64,000 nucleotides of DNA from the IMG/VR virus record IMGVR_UViG_3300042484_001031, positions 1 through 64,000 of that record; one strand, given 5' to 3'. Shown here piece by piece: positions 50,001-59,400 of this stretch (its first letter is position 1; the number at the start of each line of letters is the position of its first letter). The DNA comes from a virus. The translations under genes and the position numbers were made by a program. The notes beneath the pieces are model-generated. The model had not been told where the DNA came from, made no database searches, and saw nothing but the letters and a program-made list of their open reading frames with translations.

Positions 50001-51866
50001 TAATGTCCAGTCAAAACCTGATCCATTGTAATCTGATGTTGCACATATCCTATCAAATGTACCTGTACTAATACTATTTGCGTATAACCAAACTTCTAAA
50101 GTGAAATCCCCTGTACCAAATGCAAAGACTGAGTTACCCGGCACACTTAAATAATCACCACTACCATCAAAGTATCCACTACCATAAGTACTATAACTAC
50201 TGTTTGGAGTGAATGGATCAAATGAATTTACTGTGGTATTACCACCAACCGTTACAGTGAATGCATTGGTACTGTTATCTATAAATCTGTTAGATTGGCA
50301 GGTTAATAAACTTGTGTTTGCTATTGCTGTTAGTGGACTTGTGGGTGGAGTAAATGCGGCTGTATAGACTGCCGTACCTTTAACAACACGAACATTAGAA
50401 ATATACCCTGTAACATACTCAAAATTACCAGCACCATTTCTGCCAACTGCAACAATTTCAGTTGAATCAGTAATTGCTAAAGCACCCATATCTAAATTCG
50501 GCCCTTTAACACCATCGACATATACATTAACCATTGCACCATTGCGTACGCCTGCAATATGATACCAGCGGTTTGTTGTTGCAACTGTGCCAAAAGTTGA
50601 GAAATACACTGTTCCACCATAACCTACTCCAACTATTGGGTATGATGAACCATTTAATCCAAGTACAAAACTCATTGAACCTTGATTACCACCGGCATCA
50701 CATGTACCAATAAAAATTTGTTGAGATACACTTTGTAAATATACCCAACATTCTATTGTAAAATCGCCCGCACCCATAGTAAAGGCAACATTATCCGGAA
50801 CACTTATATAATCCCCAGTACCATCAAAGTAATTACTATAATAACCGGGAGTATACGGATTAAAACTATTTGGCCTTGTATCACCAAAAATACTTACATT
50901 AAAGTTATTCGTACTTGCATCATCTACAAATGTTGTACTTGCACCGGGTATCAATAATGTATTATACTCAAAGTACGGATCATTGGCAACAGTAATACTC
51001 CAATTGATAGTTCTTACTGCACTACGATTTGTTGTTGCGGCCGTAGCGGTTAGTAATGTACTACTATCAGCAATAACAGTTGGTGTACCAGATATGTTTG
51101 CACCAGTTAATGATAATCCAGTTGGTAGTGCATTAGCACTATAACTAACTGCATAACCAGCGGCATCAGTAGCACTTAATGCTACATTAGAAATAGCACT
51201 ATCCACCGCACTAGTATATGTTGTATTATTTGCTGGACTAACCCAAGTAACAGCATCAACATTGATTGTTAAACTAAAACTTCTTGTACTATCTTGTAAT
51301 TGTGCATCGGTTGCTTGTATCGTAAATGAATATGTTGTACTACTACTATCTACTGGAGCTGTACCAGTTATAACACCATTGGCATATAATGTAGAACCAG
51401 TTGGTAATGAACCAGAAAATAATGAATAAGTTATTGGAGCATCACCACTAGCAACAACAGTATTTGATATACTGGTTGTCTCATAATAACTACCTAATGA
51501 TCCAGCACTTGTTGTCCAAGTTGGTAACACACTATAGATGATACCAGGAATAAATATTGCCGTACCACCATCACTATTTACTACATATATTGTATATGTA
51601 CCTGCACTCTTTGCAGGGCTTGTAAAAGTCAATTGATTTGGGTTAACATAAGTTACTACTGCTACTGCATTACCATCAAATGTAATAGTTGCGCCAGCTA
51701 AAAAGCCAGTACCGTTTATTTGTACAGTTTGTCCACCTGCTGGGTCTAATGCCGTATCATCTAAGCCACCAACACTATATCCAGAGATAGTTGGGGGTAA
51801 AGGTTTTAGTGCGTTAATGACACTTACGCTAGTTACAAGGTCATTTACAACTGAGGTTATACTCAT
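47079..51866 (-). CDS. IPT/TIG, Ig-like and six-LamG tail protein, 1595 aa
   Basis: Residues about 23-110 form an IPT/TIG domain (AGGQTVQINGTGFLAGATIT, GTYTIYVVNSDGG). Residues about 113-290 hold two putative Ig domains (SLFSGSLPTGSTLYANGVIT; NALPTGLSLTGANISGTP). Six LamG domains follow, each starting with an FDGxGDY motif and ending GYISNVRxVKGTAVY. TIG/Ig units are stalks and LamG units are sugar binders, so this is probably a large host-recognition protein. Its paralogue at 56468-61309 has the same order. The start overlaps the next small gene's stop by four bases. Confidence 0.8.
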   Translation of the reverse strand: MSITSVVNDLVTSVSVINALKPLPPTISGYSVGGLDDTALDPAGGQTVQINGTGFLAGATITFDGNAVAVVTYVNPNQLTFTSPAKSAGTYTIYVVNSDGGTAIFIPGIIYSVLPTWTTSAGSLGSYYETTSISNTVVASGDAPITYSLFSGSLPTGSTLYANGVITGTAPVDSSSTTYSFTIQATDAQLQDSTRSFSLTINVDAVTWVSPANNTTYTSAVDSAISNVALSATDAAGYAVSYSANALPTGLSLTGANISGTPTVIADSSTLLTATAATTNRSAVRTINWSITVANDPYFEYNTLLIPGASTTFVDDASTNNFNVSIFGDTRPNSFNPYTPGYYSNYFDGTGDYISVPDNVAFTMGAGDFTIECWVYLQSVSQQIFIGTCDAGGNQGSMSFVLGLNGSSYPIVGVGYGGTVYFSTFGTVATTNRWYHIAGVRNGAMVNVYVDGVKGPNLDMGALAITDSTEIVAVGRNGAGNFEYVTGYISNVRVVKGTAVYTAAFTPPTSPLTAIANTSLLTCQSNRFIDNSTNAFTVTVGGNTTVNSFDPFTPNSSYSTYGSGYFDGSGDYLSVPGNSVFAFGTGDFTLEVWLYANSISTGTFDRICATSDYNGSGFDWTLNTNSSGLFLASTSYSIGSITPKVWHHLVYTRSGSTIRGFLNGNLSSYATSGSQNISSTSTLAIGTGYSGTPLNGYLVDLRIIKGSIPAGYQTSSTTTGTQIFTPPSEPLTAIANTSLLILQNNQSVNNNVFLDNSTNNFLVTRAGNTTQGTFSPYGGNWSNYFDGNGDSLTASAITGFSTTGDLTLECWAYVTSASDYGGLAGMRNSTSAAGLSINILNTGYLEWAINTNYSGTLCPLNQWFHVALVRSGSSANNCSCYLNGTRVGQFSSTTEANATDAFIIGRYYANGANQYFLNGYISNVRYVKGTALYSGTTYTVPTTPLTAITNTVLLTCQSNRLIDNSVNNFTITKNGDVSVQRFSPFNPSIVTPTSYSGYFDGTGDYLTPTASSEYAFATGDFTVECWVYLPSSPGGEVGFVSTFNTGGGQGFILGTGAGGNAGKLHIGLGNGTGSGNFDLYDSVNLSVNTWVHVAAVRSSGTVTLYKNGVSVGSGSGTNNIERTLLGISISYPNSPQGYVTGYISNVRIVKGTAVYTSTFTPSTTPLTAVSGTSLLTCQSPTFIDNSTNAFAITASGNSQPTQQNPFGFTSATTNGYTVSTIGGSGYFDGTGDYLTAPSNSALAFPADFTIECWVYPLAWATNAPISSGSTGAVQLSKYGANANLGVAIQGLAWHITDAALPTLNTWSHVALTRSGSTLKIFINGVQSGSTGSTAYSFTTTNLIGGDGTSYFQGYISDFRVVKSTALYTSNFVPPAQPLTAIQNTSLLTNMTSAGVYDAAMMTNMETVADAQLSTTVTKFGGSSVSFDGTGDYLFSPTLNVNNLSKFLTSNFTVECWIYPTTTSGDRTIICAVYSWGAGANYEIELRSGVLFVQIGNGITLTSGTTSISANTWTHIALVRSSTTSTTFYVNGVSVATTATNWTADEDCPLTIGCFNINGGSLSNYWQGYIDDLRITKGYARYTSNFTAPTSAFPIY

Positions 51867-52192
51867 GTCAACTCTGATCCAAATAAGTTAAAACTAACTG
51901 TAGTTGTATTAGCTCTTACTGTAACAACATCGGTTGTTGCTAATGTAATACCAATAGTCATTGTAATACTATCATTGGCATTTACGTTAGTGTCATATGA
52001 TATGTACTGTGCTGTTGCAATTGAGGCGCCAGCTGGTCGTACTGCAACACGAAATGTTGCGGCACTTGCTGCCTGATTACAAATTACAATTGTACTACAT
52101 ACTGCTGAAGTTGATGCTGGTACTGTATATAAATCTATATTTGTATTTGCTGCCGGGTTACTTTGCCCTAAAACTTTATATGTGATTGCCAT
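51863..52192 (-). CDS. Conserved small virion protein, 109 aa
   Basis: MAITYKVLGQSNPAANTNID, LYTVPASTSAVCSTIVICNQ, RVAVRPAGASI and YISYDTNVNANDS characterise a small family recalled from T4-like aquatic phages. The pattern is all-beta and may be a trimeric connector. AAGGAAATAAC precedes the ATG. The stop overlaps the LamG protein start (ATGA), so the two are translated together and may form one structure. Confidence 0.75.
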   Translation of the reverse strand: MAITYKVLGQSNPAANTNIDLYTVPASTSAVCSTIVICNQAASAATFRVAVRPAGASIATAQYISYDTNVNANDSITMTIGITLATTDVVTVRANTTTVSFNLFGSELT

Positions 52193-52201
52193 GTTATTTC
52201 C

Positions 52202-55200
52202 TTATGCTCCCATTAACAAGAATGGGCTTATTAAATCTTGTGCTGTAATTCCACCACCCCCAGCATTTCCAGCAGTAAATGTTGTTACTTCAATAGGTGC
52301 TGTGTTTGGCGGAGCAGAACTAAATGTGATTACATTACCCGTTAATGAATATACTGTCCTTGGTTGGAATGTACCTGCTATACTAACTAAGGTAGCGTTA
52401 GCATTTGCTGGTGTAGATGTTAATGTGTACGCTGTTTGTACACCATTACCAGTAAAATTATCTACGCCAATACTTGTTCCAGATGCGGCTGCCCAAGTTA
52501 AATTACCTGAACCGTCTGTACTTAATACAAATGTATTTGAACCGCCGGTTATATGCAAGTTACTTACATTACCTAAACTAACGTTAGCACCACTAAGTGC
52601 TATGTTACCAGTGATATTTGCATAGCCACTAATGTTTGCCCCTGTACCAGTAATAGTCATTACATTAGCATTACCAACTGCACTAAAGTTTATGTTTCCA
52701 TTTACTGATGGAATGTTAACATTACTATTGCCGTTACTTATGTTAGATCCGCCACCGCCGCCACCTGATTGTGCTACCCAAGATAGAGCACCGGATCCAT
52801 CTGTACTTAGTACATAACCATTAGTACCGCCTGTAATAACAACATTACCTACTGCACCTAAATTACTTTGCCCAGTAACATTTAATGTACCTGATATATT
52901 TGCACCTGTACCAGTTATAACTACTACATTAGCATTTCCAACAGCACTAAAGTTAATATTGCCATTTGCAGCCGGTATGTTTACATTACTATTGCCGTTA
53001 CTTATGTTGGATCCGCTACCACCACCTGATTGTGCTACCCAAGATAGAGCACCAGATCCATCTGTACTTAATACATAACCATTAGTACCACCACTGATAT
53101 GTAAATTACCAACAGCGCCTAATGTTACATTAGCTGTAGTTGTAAAGTCAACTACACCAGTTGCATTACTTACTGTTAAACCAATTAATGAACCAGTACT
53201 AGTTATATTTGGTTGTGCGTTTGTGTATACAGTACCTGAAATTAATGAGTTACTCACTTGTCCAGAAACATTACCGCCTGCTACTGCATTAGCTGTAGTA
53301 GCAAATGTTGCTAATCCAACTGTTATGTTCGCAACATTGGCGTCGGTTACAACAATATTACCATTCATGCCTCCGTGAATAGAGCATTGATATTTGTAAT
53401 TACCTACTATACCATATGGAATTTTCCAATATAGTGTTCCTGCTATTTGACCTTGGGCTGATGTAGTAGTTGATACTGTTCCTGTAGTTGTAACATGTTC
53501 TAAACCAACACTATAGTTTGCACCACCACTTGTTTGAATTAAGAATGGGTGTCCTGATACATTCAAATTAAATGCTAATGTTTGACCACTAGTAACATAT
53601 ATCGCAGGATTGATAGTAGCACCATATTGATCAAATAGATATCCAGATGTTCCGCTAGCAGTGACATTTAGTCGTGTTGTGGCTTGTAGATACAACTCAT
53701 CTGTCGTTAATCCAGCTGTATTGAATGTTGTAATATTACCAAACGTTAATGCACTCAATGCACTACCATCACCAGTAAAGAAATTAGCTGTTACTAGATT
53801 ACCTAAATTAGCATTACCGGCACTAATATTACCACTAGCAATAAATGTATTTGCACTAATTACATTTGCATTAGTGATGTTACCACCAGAACCATTACCT
53901 GCAATAATATTACCGGCAGATAAATTACCTGTAACATTAGCGGTACCACTAATGTTTGCACCTGTACCAGTTATTACCATTACATTAGCATTACCAACTG
54001 CACTAAAGTTAATATTGCCATTGGCGACTGGAATGTTTACATTACTATTGCCGTTACTTATGTTAGATCCGCCACCGCCGCCACCTGATTGTGCTACCCA
54101 ACTTAGTGTACCTGAACCGTCTGTACTTAGTACATATGCGTTTGTACCACCACTGATATGTAGATTACCAACAGCACCCAAAGTAACATTAGCTGTAGTT
54201 GTAAAATCAACTACACCAGTTGCATTACTTACAGTTAATCCTGTTAATGAACCAACACTTGTTATATTTGGTTGAGCATTAGTTGTTACAGTACCGGCAG
54301 TTGCAACATTTAAGTTAGCAACTTGTGTTGTACTTGTTACTGTGAACGGCGCTGTACCTGTTGTAACGTTACTTACTAGTATACTAGCTGTAACATTTCC
54401 ACTTACTGCTAAACTTGTTAATGTACCAACACTAGTAATGTTTGGTTGTGCGTTTGTATATACTGTGCCGGCTATTAATGCGTTAGCTACTTGACCAGTA
54501 ACATTACCAGCTGATATATTACTTAAGTTATTACCGGCCCCACTAAAGAAATTAGCTATAGCTAAATTACCTAAATTAGCATTACCGGCAGTAACATTAC
54601 CACTAGCAATAAATGTATTGGCTGATATGACGTTAGCGTTAATAATATTGCCACCAGCACCATTACCTGTAATGATGTTAGTTGTAGTAAGATTACCTGT
54701 AATATTAGCACCAGTGCCGGTAACAACTAATATATTGGCATTGCCTTCAGCACTAAAGTTTATATTACCGTTAGCTAATGGGATATTTACATTACTATTT
54801 CCGTTTGATATACTAGCTGTAGTAACACCTGTTAATAACGAACCGTTACCTATAAAGTAGTTAGCATTTGCAAGATTACCCAATATTGCATTGCCAGAAC
54901 GAATGTTGGCTAATTCGGTGAATGTTACTACTTCACTTGAAATACCAACATTAGACCCAAATGCTATTTCTGCATTACTTATATCCCAACCCATCCAAGC
55001 AATTTTTGCACTTGTATCGTAATAATTTAATGCGGTACCAACATCTTTACCTGTATTAGCAACCGGGGCGGCACCATTTGGTCCTGTTTGTAAATTAATG
55101 ATTGGGTCACTAATTGATAATGTAGTTGAGTTGATATATGTTAGTGTACCGTTAACTGTTAAATTACCACCAAACACACCATTACCTGATACCGATACAT

Positions 55201-56434
55201 CTGTTAATGTGCCTAAACTTGTTATGTTTGGTTGTGCATTAGTATATACTGTTCCGGAAATTAATGCATTGCTTACTTGACCGGATACATTAGCAGCCTG
55301 AATATTACTTAAGTTATTACCGGCTCCACTAAAGAAATTAGCAGTAACTAGATTACCTAAATTAGCATTACCACCTGTAATATTACCAGTTACCGATAGA
55401 CTAGTTAATGTACCTACACTTGTAATGTTTGGTTGTGCATTTGTATATACTGTACCAGAAACTACACTGTTACCTACTTGAATATTTGCAACATTTGCAT
55501 CAGTTACAACGATATTACCATTCATGCCTCCATGAACAGAGCATTGATATTTGTAATTACCCGTTATGCCATACGGAACTTTCCAATATAGTGTCCCTGC
55601 TATTTGTCCTTGTGCTGCCGAAGCAGTTAATACCGTGCCCGTAGTATCAACATATTCTAAACCAGTACTATAATTTGCTCCACCGCTTGTTTGAATTAAG
55701 AATGGATGACCTGATACATTTAAATTAAATGCTAATGTTTGGCCGCTAGTAATGTATATTGCAGGATTTAGCGTGGCGCCATATTGATCAAATAGATATC
55801 CAGAAGCTCCACTAGCAGTAACATTTAGCCGTGTTGTACCTTGTAGATATAGTTGATCAGTGGTTAATCCAGCAGTGCTAAAAGTTGTAATATTGCCAAA
55901 AGTTAACGCACTCAATTCACTGCCGTTACCACTAAAGAAATTAGCTGTTGCTAAGTTACCTAAATTAGCATTGCCAGAAGTTATATTACCTGTACCAGTA
56001 ATTTCCCCACTACCAAAATCTAAGTTACCAACTGTTGCGTTTCCTGATATATTTAATGTACCGGCTATATTAGCCCCTGTACCAGTAACTACCATAGTAG
56101 TATTGCCAACAGCACTAAAGTTTATATTACCATTGGCAGTTGGTATATTTACGTTGCTATTACCATTACTAATATTACTTGTACTACCGCCACCGCCTGA
56201 TTGAGCAACCCAAGATAGATTACCTGCACCATCTGTTTGTAATACATATCCATTAGTACCGCCGGTAATAATGACATTACCAACAGGGCCTAGATTTGCT
56301 GAATTTGTTAACAAAGTCAGTGAAGTTGTTACAGATAAGTTAGCGACAGTAGCGTTGGCAGAAACGTTCATACCGTTAACTGTATAGTTACCGGATGTCT
56401 CTATTCCTGATGGTTTAATTACTGTCAATGCCAT
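52202..56434 (-). CDS. Tail fibre with two cupredoxin-like domains, 1410 aa
   Basis: Starts MALTVIKPSGIETSGNYTV. The first cupredoxin-like domain is at about residues 163-320 and the second at 880-1040; each has GHPFLIQTSGG and YQCSVHGGM or YQCSIHGGM, keeping His, Cys, His and Met. Between them lie the NSTTLSISDPII module (about 400-510) and repeats of TNAQPNITSVGTLT and SNGNSNVNIP. The end (VDNFTGNGVQTAYTLT) matches the 44171 fibre. It is the longest beta-repeat fibre here and seems to have grown by internal duplication of the cupredoxin module. ACTAAATA lies 20 bases upstream. Confidence 0.8.
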   Translation of the reverse strand: MALTVIKPSGIETSGNYTVNGMNVSANATVANLSVTTSLTLLTNSANLGPVGNVIITGGTNGYVLQTDGAGNLSWVAQSGGGGSTSNISNGNSNVNIPTANGNINFSAVGNTTMVVTGTGANIAGTLNISGNATVGNLDFGSGEITGTGNITSGNANLGNLATANFFSGNGSELSALTFGNITTFSTAGLTTDQLYLQGTTRLNVTASGASGYLFDQYGATLNPAIYITSGQTLAFNLNVSGHPFLIQTSGGANYSTGLEYVDTTGTVLTASAAQGQIAGTLYWKVPYGITGNYKYQCSVHGGMNGNIVVTDANVANIQVGNSVVSGTVYTNAQPNITSVGTLTSLSVTGNITGGNANLGNLVTANFFSGAGNNLSNIQAANVSGQVSNALISGTVYTNAQPNITSLGTLTDVSVSGNGVFGGNLTVNGTLTYINSTTLSISDPIINLQTGPNGAAPVANTGKDVGTALNYYDTSAKIAWMGWDISNAEIAFGSNVGISSEVVTFTELANIRSGNAILGNLANANYFIGNGSLLTGVTTASISNGNSNVNIPLANGNINFSAEGNANILVVTGTGANITGNLTTTNIITGNGAGGNIINANVISANTFIASGNVTAGNANLGNLAIANFFSGAGNNLSNISAGNVTGQVANALIAGTVYTNAQPNITSVGTLTSLAVSGNVTASILVSNVTTGTAPFTVTSTTQVANLNVATAGTVTTNAQPNITSVGSLTGLTVSNATGVVDFTTTANVTLGAVGNLHISGGTNAYVLSTDGSGTLSWVAQSGGGGGGSNISNGNSNVNIPVANGNINFSAVGNANVMVITGTGANISGTANVTGNLSAGNIIAGNGSGGNITNANVISANTFIASGNISAGNANLGNLVTANFFTGDGSALSALTFGNITTFNTAGLTTDELYLQATTRLNVTASGTSGYLFDQYGATINPAIYVTSGQTLAFNLNVSGHPFLIQTSGGANYSVGLEHVTTTGTVSTTTSAQGQIAGTLYWKIPYGIVGNYKYQCSIHGGMNGNIVVTDANVANITVGLATFATTANAVAGGNVSGQVSNSLISGTVYTNAQPNITSTGSLIGLTVSNATGVVDFTTTANVTLGAVGNLHISGGTNGYVLSTDGSGALSWVAQSGGGSGSNISNGNSNVNIPAANGNINFSAVGNANVVVITGTGANISGTLNVTGQSNLGAVGNVVITGGTNGYVLSTDGSGALSWVAQSGGGGGGSNISNGNSNVNIPSVNGNINFSAVGNANVMTITGTGANISGYANITGNIALSGANVSLGNVSNLHITGGSNTFVLSTDGSGNLTWAAASGTSIGVDNFTGNGVQTAYTLTSTPANANATLVSIAGTFQPRTVYSLTGNVITFSSAPPNTAPIEVTTFTAGNAGGGGITAQDLISPFLLMGA
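53319..53789 (-). repeat. Cupredoxin module, copy 2 of 3
   Basis: Second copy of the 470-bp unit at 36341-36811, located in the C-terminal half of the 1410-residue fibre. It shares the GLTTDELYLQATTRLNV segment with copy 1. Confidence 0.75.
54894..55233 (-). repeat. NSTTLSISDPII module, copy 3 of 3
   Basis: Third copy of the 340-bp unit at 37631-37970 and 45843-46182, of exactly equal length. Confidence 0.8.
55476..55946 (-). repeat. Cupredoxin module, copy 3 of 3
   Basis: Third copy of the 470-bp unit, in the N-terminal part of the same fibre as copy 2. It encodes YQCSVHGGM instead of YQCSIHGGM and a distinct first segment. Confidence 0.75.
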
Positions 56435-56454
56435 TATATCTTGTCCTTATTATG

Positions 56455-56462
56455 TATTTAGT
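56455..56462 (-). promoter_or_regulatory. Late-promoter-like box ACTAAATA
   Basis: Minus-strand box 20 bases upstream of the ATG at 56434, followed by CATAATAAGGA that supplies the ribosome binding site. Identical to the box at 47064-47071. Confidence 0.5.
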
Positions 56463-56467
56463 TCTTA

Positions 56468-59400
56468 TTAAAAGATCGGGAATGCACTTGTTGCTGGTGT
56501 GAAGTTACTTGTATAACGTGCATAACCTTTTGTTATTCTTAAATCGTCTAGGTAACCATACAATGGAGCTGAAGATACGTCAGACATAATACCAACAAAT
56601 AATGATTGTGTTGTTCCTGAATAAGTGAAACTGTCAGAAATAGTTGTACCAACTATTGTTCCATTAACAAAAAATCTTCCAGTGGAACCTGTTCTACAAT
56701 ATGTTACATGTGTCCAAGTGTTAATAGGTATCGCAACAGTTGTGCTACTAGCTTTATTTCCAGAAGTTGAATTAAAATACAATGTATATGGTCCAGTACC
56801 ATTTAAATAAAATCCCCAAGGGCCAGTACCGGTAGAATTATTATAACCAAAACTAGCAATAGTTTGATTACCTGTTCCTGCAGCCGATGTTAAATATATC
56901 CATGTTTCTACAGTGAAGTCACCAGGCAATGAATATGCAGGATTGTATGGTGCTTTTAAATAGTCGCCCGTACCATCAAAACTCATACTGCTTCCGCCAA
57001 ACTTACTTACTGCTGTACTTAGTTTTGCATCACCGACAGTTTCCATGTTATTCATCATTGCGGCATCGTATATACCAGCACTGGTCATATTGTTTAGTAA
57101 TACTGTATTTTGCACTGCTAATAGTGGAGCTGCGGATGGTACAAAGTTACTTGTGTATAGCGCAGTACCGTTTACTACACGAACATCGGCAATATTTCCA
57201 GTCATAACATAATTTGAACCTTGACTACCAATAGTTGTACTTGTTATACCTAAATTATATGCTGTTGAATTTGTTTGAGTAGTACCTTGCTGTACTCCAT
57301 CAACAAATATTTTCATACTTGTACCGCTTCTTGATATTGCTACATGCTGCCATGCGTTTAATGTTTTTGAAGTTGCAGGTTGATAATCCCATGCGACCCC
57401 AGCCCGACCCCAGCCATATCCACCGGTAGAAGGTGCATATCCAAAAAATAATCCGTTTGTTCCGCTAGCACTAATAATAAACCAATCAGTTGTTAATTGT
57501 GCTGGGTATACCCAAGCTTCAATTGTAAAATTGCCTGTACCAAAATTAAATGCCGCATTTGTAGGAATAGTCAAATAATCCCCGGTACCATCAAAGTAAC
57601 CACTACCGCCGATTGTACTTACCGTATAGCCATTTGTTAATGCACTAGTAACACCGAATGGATTTTGTTGTGTTGGTTGACTATTACCAACAGCAGTAAT
57701 CGTAAAGTTGTTAGTACTGTTATCTATAAATGTTGGTGATTGTAATGTTAATAAACTTGTACCAGATATTGCTGTTAATGGACTTGTTGGAACTGTTATA
57801 GTTGATTGTGTTGGATCATATACAGCCGTTCCAACAACAATTCTAAAATTACTAATATATCCCGTGTAGTAATTAGTTAAGTGAGCGCCAATTCGAAGTA
57901 TTTCAGTATATGAATTAGTATTTACAACGACCCCTGTAGACGACCTAATGCCATTAACAAATACAGTAGTAGAGGATCCGCTTCTAACCCATACTATATG
58001 GTTCCAAGTATTTAATGAAATTGTCGAAACAGTAAAGGTAGTAGTTCCTGTACTATCTTGTATAGTAACGGTTGTAGAACTTGCAATTCTTCCAACTAAT
58101 CTTCCGCCGACACTGTTTGTTGTTCCAAACACATACATATCTGCGGTCAAGGTAGTTGTAGCATATACCCAACACTCTATAGTAAATGAGCCTGTTGTAA
58201 TATTAGTTGCAGGGCTTGTTGCTAATAGTAAGTAATCTCCTGTACCATCAAAATAACCACTATAACTTGTTGGGGTTACTATTGATGGATTGAATGGACT
58301 GAAACGTTGTACTGAAACATCGCCGTTCTTTGTGAGAGTAAAGTTGTTTATACTGTCATCAACTAATCTATTGTCCGCACAGGTTAATAGTTGTGTGTTA
58401 GTGATAGGTGTTAATGGTGTGGTGCTTGGGGTAAACGCACTTGTATAAAGTGCAGTTGTGTTATTAATACGAATGTTTGACAAATATCCTGTTATAAATG
58501 AGCTTCCACTAGAATATGCTCCGATTCCAAGTGCCTGAGTGTAATTAAAATTAGCAGATGTTTGAGATGCAGTGAGCGCACCATTTATAAAAAATCTAAC
58601 GGTACTACCAGACCTTGAGACAGCAAAATTAACCCATTGATTTGTTACCGCACTTGAATTGCCGTTTAAAAAAGAACTTCCATCGTATGCGCCAAATCCA
58701 CGCTGATATCCATATTCAATATACCAACCAGCTGAGCCATTCCCGCCAACCAAAACACCAAATTGAGAGGTAGAGAGTAAATATACCCAGCCTTCAATAG
58801 TAAAGTCTCCGCTAAAGTTTGATATTGACGCAGATGATGGAGTTGTCAAATAATCACCAGTACCATCAAAGTAGTTACTCCAATTACCACCATAAGGACT
58901 AAATGTACCTTGAGTAGTATTACCGTTGCGAGTTACAAAAAAGTTATTTGTACTGTTATCTAAGAATACATTATTGTTTACTGATTGATTGTTTTGTAAT
59001 GTTAATAAACTTGTATTTGCTATTGCGGTTAGTGGAGCTGAGGGTGGTGTGAATGTTGTTGTGTAAACTGCGGTGCCTTTTACTACACGAACATCGGTTA
59101 TATAACCATTAAAATAACGATAACCAGATTCAAATGGAAATGCTCCAATCGTTAAACCAATTGATGAATTTGTTATTGCACCCACACTTGCAAAACCGCC
59201 CGGATTTAGCAAAGTTCCATTAAGAAATGCGTATCCGACCCCAGACGACACTGTCATGGCAACGTGATACCAAGTATTTAATAAAGTAGTTGATGTATAA
59301 TCATAAAATTTTTCCGTAGAAGTTGATCCAGTGGTATTAAAATAAAATCTAAAGACTGTAGCACTTATTCTTCTGACACCAAAACCTTGGGCCCATGATC

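Noticed and set aside
53661-54275. Plus-strand open frame opposite the 1410-residue fibre
   Set aside because: Same antisense effect; similar frames occur opposite every copy of the repeats (for example 36953-37312 and 46320-46643).
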